Assembly (NCBI GenBank): GCA_950295325.1 | Contig: OX485805.1 | Coordinates: 9,238,501 to 9,302,500 of the forward strand | From: Polytrichum commune | Lineage: Eukaryota > Streptophyta > Polytrichopsida > Polytrichales > Polytrichaceae | Direction of reading: 5' to 3' | Length of the DNA: 64,000 nucleotides | Part shown: positions 1 through 11,099 of the stretch, in pieces | How positions within the stretch are numbered: the first letter of the stretch is position 1 | Layout: each line of letters begins with the position of its first letter | Program-made: the position numbers and the translations under genes | The notes under the pieces: model-generated | What the model was told of the DNA's origin: nothing | The model's database searches: none | Seen by the model: the letters and a program-made list of their open reading frames with translations, nothing else

Positions 1-3000
1 ACGACTGGAGTTGAATCTCAACCCAACACTCTGAACTCCGTAGTATCACACCTGTGGCAACAAAAGTGCACGTGATATTACGGAGTTTTGTGGTGTTAAC
101 ATGGATGCGTGATACTATAAGATTAGTGTAGCATGTGACACTATGGAACAACACAAAGTGCAACGTTTTAATGGTATGGTGTGGTGTGATGTGGTGCGGT
201 CCACTCCACTAGGCCTTCCCGGACGATGTGGCATATGCATGCACCAACATTCAACGAGTGGCATAAGAGGAGGAAGAAGAAGAATAAGAAGGTGACATTC
301 CACATATTGACACATGACTCAATGTGAGGGTGTGGGTTGACTTCTTGGGTGGTTTGCATTAATGACAAAAATTCGTGATATACGGGAGAGAAATGTGACA
401 AGAAGGAGTGAGATTTGAACTATGAACATCCGTTCCCTAGGGTTTCGGGATATTAGAGAGTGAGTGACATCATGGAGGTTGATATTACGGAGTTTAGGGT
501 GTAGCACGCCACATTTGCAGAGGATCATTGCTCCTTCAAAGAGCCTTGGAAATGTGTTGTTCACCAATCGCGGGTGGGTGTAATTTAGACTTAACTACAT
601 TCAATCACACTTTATTAGTTTGAATGTGTATGAATATGTTGTGAAAGTAGAAGGCATTAACTAAATTTTTATAAAATAAACATACTAACAATAAAACACT
701 AATTTTAGTTGTTTTTTAGAATGACAAAGACCCTTTCTATGGCAAGTCACAAAACTTATAACCTCAATGCTAATGAGGGTTTTGTAACATTTTTGACATC
801 CAAGCTAATTACGTGCTTTATTGACGGTTTCACTTCAAAAATGAAATCCCCATCAACTGCATATTTACTCAATGAAAGTGAATATATATATATATCGGAT
901 TTTTGACCTTGAAGATGAAGTGCACTCAATGTGAGTTATATGGACAAGCAACCTTCAAGAATGCAAGGAAAATTCTATTTTTCGAAGTCGGGCGGAACGG
1001 GCAGCAGTTTTCGATCAGGATCTAGAAAAAAATAGACTTTTTTTGCGGGGTTGCCCGGCGGCGCCGGCCCCTATCCACCTCCCCTTGAAAGTTCGTAGGC
1101 AGAGGATTAGCATTTGCCGATGCAAGAGCCATGACAGCATCCAAGCTAATGCAAAACCCGTGACATCATCTAAGAATGAGCTGATGCAGGCGCCCGCCAG
1201 ATTAGTACTTAATTACTCGGAACTGATGAAGCTCATGCTCTAATCTTGGATTTGGTCCCGAGCTGGCAACTCTGACTCCTTTTTTAAAACACTTCTTTCC
1301 TAAATTGCTTGTAATACTTCTAATGATTTCATGATTTGCTGCAACATATTTGGGAAGACGGCATTGAGACGAATCTAATGATGTAATTTGTGTCTAAATT
1401 AGAACAATCTTGCATTTTTAAACATCTATAATTGAGCCACTTAGAAACATTGGTCACCATCCAGGACCCCTAGATAATGAGTTTCACTTTCTTAAACAAC
1501 TCCGTAATAATGCAACGTACAATTTCAATGGTGAAAATGCAAGTGACAACATGTTTACGTAAAAATGCTTACATTCATATCTAGTCATTGACAAAACGAT
1601 AGTATTTTACTTTAGAATAATAATGGACCCCTATCATATCTATAATGTAAAACCCTAGCATTCATTAATCAAGTCGTTGAAGACTTTTTTATCCCTTGCG
1701 TTTCACTCATAAACATCTAAGTTTATAATATATGTCATAGAAGCTAATGCAATTATTGTTTTTAAACCTATCATCAGATGATTCGTGAGATCGTAAGTCC
1801 ACTTATTGTTGGTTCTTTTTTTAATCCAACACAATTCAATCTTCATGCTCGATCCTAGAATTTGCAACCCTTAGAACATGCAACACTTGTGGTCCCTACA
1901 TGTTTGATCCAAATTGTTGCACACATTAGAGGTTAACTAATGATACGAAAATGTTTGAGAGAAAACCCACCATGGAATCAACACCTTCACAATTTCAATG
2001 CTGCCCAGGATCTAACAAAGGCATCAACCATCTGCAACCACCCACATCAGCCACAAAGAAACGCTACTCGTTCCTCTTGCAACCCTAAGCAAGAAGTGGC
2101 CTCCTTCTTAGCTCAACATCCCTTTCAAAACTATAATATTGCCTCTTCCATACATACATGGATGAGATAAGAATATGAGATAATTATTCATTCTAGTTTC
2201 GTCCAATATTAAATGCTTATCCAAAGTCTAGTTACCCTACCATACAAGTGCAAATGATTTATGTTTTCTAGATGTCCTCCATATATGTACATAAGTACAA
2301 GTTATAATTGTGTAGCAAATGCATACACAGTATGGAACAATTCAAATTAATAACCCTTTTGTGCACTCACGTATGTTCATACATTTGTTATGAAAGGTGC
2401 ACCCCTAGGACTCATATAGAGTAGACAAACCTATTTTCATTAATTTGAGCAACTTCACATAAGTGTAGTACATGTGTGACATAGGGATGATTTGTTTCAC
2501 AAGTCTCGAACTTGATACAACAACGTTTAACCAAATAAATAAATAAAGAATAAAATCACATTTTAATTCCAAGTTTTTAAATTATTTTAAAATCTCAGAG
2601 GCACGATTCTCTCCCAACCCATATTCATAGCACATGTCGACCGATTTCAAGGAGACGGAAACTTGAGCACAATTAGTGCCATTTTCAAGGAACCCAAATT
2701 TGTGCCATTTGACTTACTTTGCCATCACGCCAGATGTGATGGCTACATGTGTGACTCTTCATGATTTTTTTCCATCTTCATGATTAGAAAATGGCGGCTA
2801 CGTACGTGGAATTGCACGGCTTTAGAGGGCTTAATGTATTAAGATTTGGGGGGTAATCTGAAATGGGTATGGTTACTATACACGTGAACATGATGGCAGT
2901 GCCCCAGGGTACCACAATACCCCGGCTCTCCCATAAAGTCGAAATCTCACGCAATAAAACTCCAATTTCAACCAGAAAGATGCCAATGAACTGCATTCGA

Positions 3001-3290
3001 TGAGCATACTCTCATCACCGACCAATACATGAGAATTTATTGCCCATAATTTTTGAAGGATGAGAGGATGGATTGTTGACCCGGCTGCATAACCAAGGAC
3101 TCTCTTCCTTATCCCTAGCCACTCTCATAATGATCTCAGAGATGATATTGTCCCACCACCACTAAGATCATTTGCTTCCTCCTCACATAGCTTTGACACG
3201 ACAATGACCTAAATCTCGCGAATTCCAAAGTGTACAAAGGCCGAGGACCAATTAAATCATTAAACCCTTGATTGCATGAAATTTATGCCG
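1..3290. other. Intergenic DNA, no gene recognised
   Basis: AT-rich sequence with only short open frames and none with a recognisable protein. A 15-bp direct repeat (tgatattacggagtt) occurs near 73 and 480, and a short TA run lies near 884. I see no splice-supported exon, RNA gene or terminal repeat that I would defend. Confidence 0.5.
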
Positions 3291-3295
3291 TACCC

Positions 3296-4035
3296 CGGGT
3301 ACCGCCAAAAGGTTCAGGTGTCCAACTGAAAAGATGGACCAAATAAAGCCAAGTATGAGAAAAACAATTGAAACATGTGAACTAACTGCTAGTATGAATA
3401 AGAATGAAAACATCCCAACTTTTTTTTGGCCGATGCATTGGATTTTTATTTTAATGCCAAAAACCCGATTTCTACGAATATAACCGGATTTTGGTGGACC
3501 TCAAATGATTGGCTTTTTCAAAAAAGAACTATGAAAAACCACGTGGTGCCAACCTTGGTATGAATGGTTGTTGTGATGCATCATCCACATGCCAAAAAGT
3601 TCAGGTGTCCAATTGAAAAGATGGACCAAATAAAGCCAAGTATGAGAAAAACAATTGAAACATGTGAACTAACTGCTAGTATGAATCAAGGGTGGAAAAA
3701 ACCCCAACTTATTTTGGCCGATGCATTGGGTTTTTGGTTTTAATGCAAAAAAACTCAATTTCTACGAATTAAACCATAGTTTTATTCCAGTTGCCACCAT
3801 ATGTATTCCAGCCGGCAGTTATCATCAGGGTGGAAACATTCCAACTTTGTTCTGGCCGATGCATTGGATGTTTGATTTTAATGCCAAAAAACCGATTTCT
3901 ACGAATATAACCGGATTTTGCTGGACCTCAGATGATTGGGTTTTCAAAAAAGAACTATGAAAAACCCAACTGTAAAAAACCACGTGGTGCCAACCTTGGT
4001 ATGAATGGCTGTTGTGATGCATCATCCACATGTGG
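3296..4035. repeat. Local tandem duplications with higher-order structure
   Basis: A block of about 97 bp at 3304-3400 is repeated almost exactly at 3592-3688. A second block that begins with the words 'ccgatgcattgg' occurs near 3431, 3718 and 3858. Its downstream part, containing 'acgtggtgccaaccttggta', occurs at 3540 and 3982. The pattern is a partly deleted tandem duplication rather than a simple satellite. Open frames in this stretch are products of the repeat and have no known domain. Confidence 0.75.
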
Positions 4036-4039
4036 TGGT

Positions 4040-4835
4040 TAGAGCCCAATTTTGCACGATTTCCACAACATTCACCACATGTGTGATCGTTGACAGTAGA
4101 AAGCTGCCCACTGATTCATCCTCCTCCTCCTCCGATCCTCCTCCTGCCAACAAACACAGACTCACCTTCACCCGCCAGTCTACGTTTTTCACCCATTTCA
4201 CTTGGTCCAGCTGACCAATAATAATGCACTCATTGTGCTTAGCAGGGCTCGTTGAGAACCGGTGGTTAATTACAGATGATCCGGTTGAGTTTGAGAAATA
4301 ACTGGTTGAAGCTCAATTTTGCACGATTTCCACAACATCTATCACATGTGTGATCGTTGACAGTAGAAAGCTGCCCACTGATTCATCCTCCTCCTCCTCC
4401 TCCTGCCAACAAACACAGACTCACCTTCACCTGCCAGTCTACGTTTTTCATACACTTCACTTGGTCCAGCTTACCAATAATAATGCACTCTTGTCCTTAG
4501 CAGGGCTTGGGGAGAACCAGCGGTTACTTACAGATGATCCAGTTGGAGTTTGAGAATTAACCGGTTGAAGCCCAATTTTGCACGATTTCCACAACATTCA
4601 CCACATGTGTGATCGTTGACAGTAGAAAGCTGCCCACTGATTCATCCTCCTCCTCCTTCTGCCAAGAAACACAGGCTCACCTTCACCTGCCAGTCTATGT
4701 TTTCCATGCACTTCACTTGGTCCAGCTGACCAACAGTAATGCACTCATTAATTGTGCTTAGCAGGGCTCGTTGAGAATCGGCGGTTACTTACAGATGATC
4801 CGGTTGAGTTTGAGAAATAACCGGTTGAAGTTCGC
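4040..4835. repeat. Triplicated ~260-bp tandem repeat
   Basis: Three head-to-tail copies start near 4042, 4310 and 4566. Each begins with 'caattttgcacgatttccac', passes through a variable (tcc)n run, and ends in a segment rich in the word 'ccggttga'. The copies differ by point changes and by the length of the tcc run, so they are fairly young. The last part of each unit matches the TIR of the element that follows, so the triplication probably arose at the end of that element. Confidence 0.8.
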
Positions 4836-6260
4836 AACTTCAGGAGAATTATTGATCAGTTTAGAGGAATCTGTAGAAGAGTATACCTCCAGTGAATGAA
4901 AGCAAAACCGGAAGATGTCAACATTTAACCGGCTGGATTTAGAATCACTAGGATCTTGACCGACTATATATGCCCAAATACTTCCTGGGCACTGGTCCCT
5001 AGAGTGGTAACAGTTGGATTAATTGGTTAAGGTATGACATGTGCGCCTTAACTTGGGGTAGATGTGTGTTATTTGGATACTTTTCCTCTCTGCACCCACT
5101 TCTTGTAGGATATGGAAGCACACAGTTAGTGAGAGATAATTATCTAATCCAAATCGTGCTCGTACCCATTTGCTTATATTAAGTTATGGAGTTCATATGA
5201 ATGTTTCATTCATTATCAATGTGAAGATTCTCATGCTCACTAAAGACGTCACATAGGTCCCCCCCCCCCAAAATAAAAAATATAAATTTGTTGACTATTG
5301 AACATAGAATGTTAGCATATTTTGGGCATGTGGTGTATTTTTAATGTCCGTTCTTAGATACACACCTAACCACATATCACTCATAAACAAGAGTCCATGT
5401 TATTGCTATGTTGGAATTAGGTATGTCTGCTTTATGTGGTACATCCTAGGCTTGTACACCAAAAAGACACGTTGTTTGAATTCATGGTTTGTGCTCAAAC
5501 CATAGATACCATTATAGGTTCAAATGGTTAGCGCAATTGGGAGGGCCTATGTGATCGCTTAAAAGAGAACGAGACTCTTCACCAAGTGACCTCTTATTAC
5601 AACAACAACAACAACAACAACAACATACATCTCAACTCCGATTTTAAAATTTGAATCAATGACACTCTTCATGATTTTACGATTGGTAATCGGAGGAGAC
5701 AATTCCCACCTGATTACTCCAACGGTCGAGAATATTGAAAGTGCGCACGATAGGGACCACAATATAGCGTAGAGGGCTCTCTATGTCATCTTTACACGTG
5801 CTAGAATGTAGTTTCCTCGTGTTATACAAGTGGATCTTGGCAACTGTGAACATGACACATGACCAAAATGGAGGAAAATTAATGATTTTTTGCCGGAATA
5901 GAGAGGTATATGCCAATGGGTGGAGGATGCCATGCCCTGACACACAAATTTCTTAATTAAATTCTTCAAGCCCAGGTCATGTGCCTTGGATATTGCCCAC
6001 ATCCAGTAGTCCACTAAATAGCTTAATTGGTACATCGCATCAGTGTCTGGGGAGATTTTTGGGCATAATCGATCGTTATCCTAGTAGTGTTTCCAAGTCC
6101 AACCGGTCACATCTTTCGGTCTTCTTTATTAAATTGGGGCATATTCAATAAATTCCGCTAAAATGATCGTTAATTTTCATGAAGTCTTGGACTTCAACCG
6201 GTTATTCCTCAAACTCAACTGGTTCATCTGTAACTTCCAGCCGGTTCTCCCCATTCATTG
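4780..6260. mobile_element. DNA element with long terminal inverted repeats
   Basis: About 200 bp at 4780-4995 reappear as the reverse complement at 6040-6260. Shared landmarks are the 'aaccggttgaag'/'cttcaaccggtt' ends, the 'cttccgg'-type word, 'ctaggatcttgacc' and 'tttgggcat'. The interior is non-coding and holds a separate repeat family. No transposase frame is seen, so this is a non-autonomous element. A solo copy of one end lies at about 13485-13715. Target-site duplications are not clear because the left end is buried in the preceding tandem repeat. Confidence 0.6.
5070..5610. mobile_element. Dispersed fold-back repeat family (copy 1), nested
   Basis: This segment belongs to a family also seen at 25395-26150, 33780-34160, 62440-62720 and 63840-64000. 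Shared words are 'cataggtcc' followed by a C run, 'gttgactattga', and 'cacacctaaccacatatcac'. The second half approximates the reverse complement of the first, as in a fold-back miniature element. It lies between the TIRs of the larger element. An (aac)n microsatellite is at 5600-5625. Confidence 0.5.
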
Positions 6261-6561
6261 CAGCAGATAGCAGATTTGCAGCTGGCTTTGGGTTAGTTAT
6301 AATTAACAGTCTGATGGCTCTGCCTTTCCTTCCTTCTTCCCCCTTCAACCCGTCTTCACCAGAATCTTGTAGAAATGTCAGTCGGTATTATTTCTGCTTA
6401 GAGTCATCCCAGCTCCTGTTGTGAAGAGCCCATGAATCAATTTAATCTCATCCATCACCTCTCCTTCAATCAATTTCTCGTGATAAGAAGAGTGCACTCG
6501 TATTCTTACAACGGGATTCATTGAACGTATAATCATAATTTTCAGTGGACATTTCAGGTGA

Positions 6562-8756
6562 ATTGAAGGACCCTTTCGAGAGATTCACGCGTTCCTCTTT
6601 TGGAGGCCCACCATTCAATTTGTGCAAACCAACCACTCCATTTTTGAAGAAGTGATCAAGGCTAATTTAGACGGCCATGGGTATTTTCAGGTCAATTCTT
6701 GACTTACTTGCTCTTGGCTCAAAAGTGAACAATGAACATTACTAACAATTTCATGAAGCAGAATGAAATGATCAATTGCTACAAAATTATGAAGGGAATT
6801 TCTGTAGGCTCAAAACGTATAACATCTATTTATGAGGTGTAAGATCTTGCTATTACTCCGCTCGGGAAGAACACCACATTTAAGTTTTACGCTGAAGGAT
6901 TGATTACCTCAGATACCCAAGTTGATTGTTTTTTGCTAGATCATAAAATAGACAGTTATTCTAATGTTTTGATTGTGGCAGTATATTTTACAATTCCAAG
7001 GTAGAAGCTGTTGTAGGCAATGTCATGAGGAATCGTTTTTTTATGTTTACTTTTTGCGGGTACAGGAAGAAGCATACTTTACCAAGGTCGGAGGCAGCTA
7101 TGGTAGCTGCCGCAGACCTGGGGCCCATAACTCTACGGCTGGACAACTATAGCCTCACCTTTGAAGACTGTCAATGGACTCCTGGTGCTAACTTTTTCTG
7201 CAATTTTGTCGCTTGTGAATTCGGGCATTTGATTGTATAATTTCATCAACACCATAAACCTCTGGCCATGTCAGAGATTGCAATCAGATTTTGGGCGCAT
7301 TATTCAATGGTTAACCCTCTCAGAATTAAGACTCTCCACACATCAAATTGATCCCTATACCCTGTGGCCTCATCATAGGCTTCTCAAATTCTGATTTTAT
7401 GTGCTATATTCTTCTCCTGGCTGTTTGTGTGTGATTGGCAGACTATGATGTCCCAGACCTTCCAGAAAATGCAAGTTGTATAGAGCAAGAGCTTATCCGA
7501 CTCCGAAGAGACAAACGAAAGATGGTACGCAAGCATTTCTGTCAGATATTATAATTCACACCAAGCAATTAGCATTACAATCTGCCCACAATGTAGAGTG
7601 AACAGAGCAGGCTCAGCACAAAATTTGATTTAAATACTTATACATAACCGATGCATAAACACCTGCTCCTTCAGTGACCTTGGAACAAATTTGAGCACAT
7701 TGTTCACATATTTGGGCCTTACATGGGCACAGTCATTAATCCTTTCCCCAATTTGAATAAAGTGAATAATCACTGCCATTCCGATTGTGGCACGTCCAAT
7801 TCCACAGACAAATTTGACTGTTGGATTGAATCAGGAATTGACTCATCTGGCTCACCACTGCAAATCACACAGATTGTCATTTCAAGTTTCAAAAAGAGAT
7901 GAGGCAAAACTTATAGGTCAAAGTGGTGGTTATGTTTCTCTTCAAGGAACTCACAACTCCATCCCAAATGTGCCGTTACAATTGAACCTAGAATAACTGT
8001 GTCTATATTTTGAGAACATAGTCCAATCTCATCATAAAGCGTGTCTTTTTGGTGTCTATTCTTGACCTCAAATCTTCCCATAGGCCACTCAAATAGGTGT
8101 GCAATCAACCACATAATGCCCACATACCTTAATACGTATATTCATAGAGTGACCTCGGCCTCAACACTAACACTGTTTCTTGAATCCTCAAAAAGCATGA
8201 GTGTCAAACCATGTGGGGCTGGACCTTTCTTCTGGTCTTGCAGAGGAAGGACATGGAGAAATTTATGTGCCAAGCTCAAGAAATGAAGGATCTGAAGGAG
8301 CGGTGGAACCTGCTGGACTTCAAGTATCAACTCCTGCTTGATATGGTACACACATTTGACATCTCTAGAGATTCAACAATAATATCATATGTAATTTGAG
8401 TCCATCTTCCCACCACCCAAAGTGCTTTTTAGGGTGAACCACACATTTCAGCGCATCCACCTCACTCAGAAAATGTCACATGGTCTACCAGATTGTCTAC
8501 GATGTTTCAAATGATGCGCAAAACGTTTTTTGGATTTCTTCCTGATGAAAATTGCTTTTGAATTTGGCACCTTAGGTGGACCCATTCTCTCTATCACGCA
8601 TTTGCAGTGAGAGTTCACAAATCCTTGGCACTTGAGCAAACCAATCACCCTACTTGTGAGAAATTAAGCAAAGTAAATTCTATTAGAAAACAAATTTTAC
8701 AGATTCTCGATCTCCGAAACATCACGATCAACCTACTCGAGATAGAATTCGACTGA
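6562..8756 (+). pseudogene. Unrecognised multi-exon gene with one in-frame stop
   Basis: I do not recognise this protein. Phase-compatible exons can be read at about 6562-6690 (5' limit uncertain), 6762-7000, 7066-7184, 7442-7524, 8244-8345 and 8703-8756 (stop TGA). Every junction is GT-AG and every phase agrees. The 71-bp first intron has a perfect TACTAAC branch motif at about 6740. The N-terminal part is mixed and hydrophobic (e.g. TPLGKNTTFKFYAEGLI). The C-terminal part is highly charged and probably coiled coil (EQELIRLRRDKRKM, then KDMEKFMCQAQEMKDLKERW). Exon 6762-7000 carries an in-frame TAA at 6840-6842, flanked by V and D codons, which makes this a likely recent pseudogene. No start codon is assigned. 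A head domain followed by a coiled coil is an inference only. Confidence 0.45.
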
Positions 8757-9106
8757 ATGATCTCAGTCATCGCAAGTTCCACTCAACTGTGTGGGTCCTT
8801 CCCTGCAGAAACTCACCTGATGTCATATTGGAAATTTCTGTCAAGGGCAAGTATCAGTTGCCATCATCACTTTGAACTCCTATCAACTGATATTAAATGG
8901 GAAATGGAAATCCAATTTTGGCAACATATCTGTTAGTCTCTGTCATTACCTACCAACAGAAATTCAAATTGTTTCAATATACTTAATTTCTTTCCAACTG
9001 TTTTAGCTTGTATGTCCAAATTTGTGAATCCTACGACTTGAAACGTGTGTACAGCAATGGGCTTCAACATCAAGTGAAGCAGCTCGTGCTCTTCATGACA
9101 TGCTAA

Positions 9107-9691
9107 GGGCCTCTTCACACTATGGCCGTCAAAGTCGAGAGGCTATGGGATTGAGTGGCCAAACTTTGTTGAGAGTCCAAAGAAATGGGCTGAAAATAGC
9201 CAAAAAATATAGTAATTGGAGCCTTTGGCCGGTCATAGTGTGAAGCCTCCAAAGGCCAAGCCCAAAGTCCAAACCTTTTGCCATGAACTCCCACGGTCTC
9301 TTGACTTGGATTGCCATGAACTCCCACGGTCTCTTGACTTGGACAGCCATAGTGTGAAGCCTCCAAAGGTCAAGTCCAAATTTCAAACCCAAAGGAGCAT
9401 CCCACTTTATTCCTTGCCCAAAACAACCCCTCCAATCTAACGGCCAAGATCTTGTCAATGGTTGATCTTTTTACGGCCTCTCGACCATAGTTTGGGTTTC
9501 CATTCCCGTCTGACCCAAACTTCCTTCGAGAGTCCGTCACCTTCTTCCAAAAAGTAATCATTTTGAATTGCGACGGCCTTTGGACTTTGGCCTTAGTGTG
9601 AAGGGTCGAGAGGCCGAACTCTTGGTTTCTTGCAATATGGTTGGTGGAAATCGACGGCCTCTCGACCTTCGGCCATAGTGTGAAGCGCCCC
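9107..9691. mobile_element. PIF/Harbinger-like TIR element, 585 bp
   Basis: The ends are inverted repeats: the left end reads gggcctcttcacactatggc and the right end, reversed, starts ggggcgcttcacactatggc. The similarity continues through 'gtcgagaggc'. The element is flanked by the 3-bp duplication TAA (9104-9106 and 9692-9694), the size and composition expected for PIF/Harbinger insertions. Inside are further copies of the end motif (near 9237 and 9348) and a 35-bp-scale tandem duplication (9281-9344). No transposase is encoded. Confidence 0.7.
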
Positions 9692-9974
9692 TAATTATCA
9701 CGTCAGTATTGGTTCACATGGGGTCCCAAAGTCCCACTCATGTTTGCCAGTCCCAACATGGAGGCAAAGTCCCCACTTTTGAGCCTCAAGAAACCATTAA
9801 AATATGGTTGACTATCATTAAAGTCGGATCTTGACTACTTTATGCAAAAAAACATCGCATGACTTGTGTTGAGAGTTGGGTCTATCTTTTTGCTCGGCCT
9901 AACTCTCAACACAAGTCCCGAGCCTCACCTCACCTCCGAAAAGTGTTGCCATGCAAACATCCACGTCATACTTG

Positions 9975-10917
9975 GGACTTAGGACTTGGGACCCCGTGTG
10001 AAGTAGTAAGTCCCAACTTCCATGCTCTCAATGGTTGAGATTGCATGGATTGACCTCAAGTGACTTGGGACTTGGGACTTGGGACCCCGTGTGAAGTGGT
10101 AAGTCCCGATTTCCATGCTCTCAATGGTGGAGATTGCATGGATTGACCTCAAGTGAGTTGGGACTTGGGACTTGGGACCCCATGTGAAGTGGTAAGTCCC
10201 AACTTCCATGTTGTCAATGGTTGAGATTGCATGGATTGACCTCAAGTGACTTGGGACTTGGGACCCCGTGTGAAGTGGTAAGTCCCAATTTCCATGCTCT
10301 CAATGGTGGAGATTGCATGGATTGACCTCAAGTGAGTTGGGACTTGGGACTTGGGACCCCATGTGAAGTGGTAAGTCCCAACTTCCATGCTGTCAATGGT
10401 GGAGATTGCATGGATTGACCTCAAGTGACTTGGGACTTGGGACCCTTTGTGAAGTGGTAAGTCCCAATTTCCATGCTCTCAATGGTGGAGATTGCATGGA
10501 TTGACCTCAAGTGAGTTGGGACTTGGGACTTGGGACCCCATGTGAAGTGGTAAGTCCCAACTTCCATGCTGTCAATGGTTGAGATTGCATGGATTGACCT
10601 CAAGTGACTTGGGACTTGGGACCCCGTGTGAAGTGGTAAGTCCCAACTTCCATGCTCTCAACGGTTGAGATTGCATGGATTGGCCTCAAGTGAGTTGGGA
10701 CTTAGGACTTGGGATCCCATGTGAAGTCGTAGGTCCCAACTTCCATGCTCTCAACGGTTGAGATTGCATGGATCAGCCTCAAGTGAGTTGGGACTTAGGA
10801 CTTGGGACCCCGTGTGAAATGGTAAGTCCCAACTTCCATGCTCTCAACGGTTGCGATTGCATGAATGGGCCTCAAATGAATTGGGACTTGAGACTTGGGA
10901 CCCGGTGTGAACTGGCC
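9975..10917. repeat. Minisatellite of ~90-bp units in ~179-bp dimers
   Basis: About eleven units carry the words 'gacttgggacccc', 'gtgtgaagtggtaagtccca' and 'gattgcatggattgacctca'. Spacing alternates between about 85 and 94 bp, because alternate units have an extra 'ttgggac' step, so the repeat period of closest similarity is about 178-180 bp. A partial inverted version of the end ('ggttcacatggggtccca') lies at about 9710, which suggests the array grew inside a TIR-type element. The open frames on the minus strand are repeat artefacts. Confidence 0.85.
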
Positions 10918-11099
10918 CTTAGTAACCAAACCACTATTTGTTTGATGTTGTAATCACTTACACTGCAGTGGACGATGAGAGCACTGGACCAAAAGAAGGA
11001 CGAAAGCCATGGCATTTGTGCACCGAAAAGGAGAAGCAATTCGGCGGGGATGTCGCCCACGTCAGGCAAAAGCCGCGACCACTCCCCAAACAAATCTTG

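Noticed and set aside
5517-5570. tRNA-like words (ggttagcgcaattggga)
   Set aside because: They resemble a D-arm/A-box, but no acceptor stem, anticodon arm or B-box follows at the right spacing, and the same region is a member of the dispersed fold-back family.
6179-6424. 81-codon plus frame near 6.2 kb
   Set aside because: Its first third is the TIR of a non-autonomous element and the rest has no domain. It does not connect in phase with the unknown gene at 6562.
9979-10603. Minus-strand open frames with a repeated IHAIST-type peptide
   Set aside because: They follow the minisatellite unit exactly and have no start, splice or domain support. Any frame not hitting a stop in one unit stays open through the array.
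9975-10917. CRISPR-like array of regular repeats
   Set aside because: The units are contiguous ~90-bp repeats with no unique spacers, in a plant nuclear region without cas genes.
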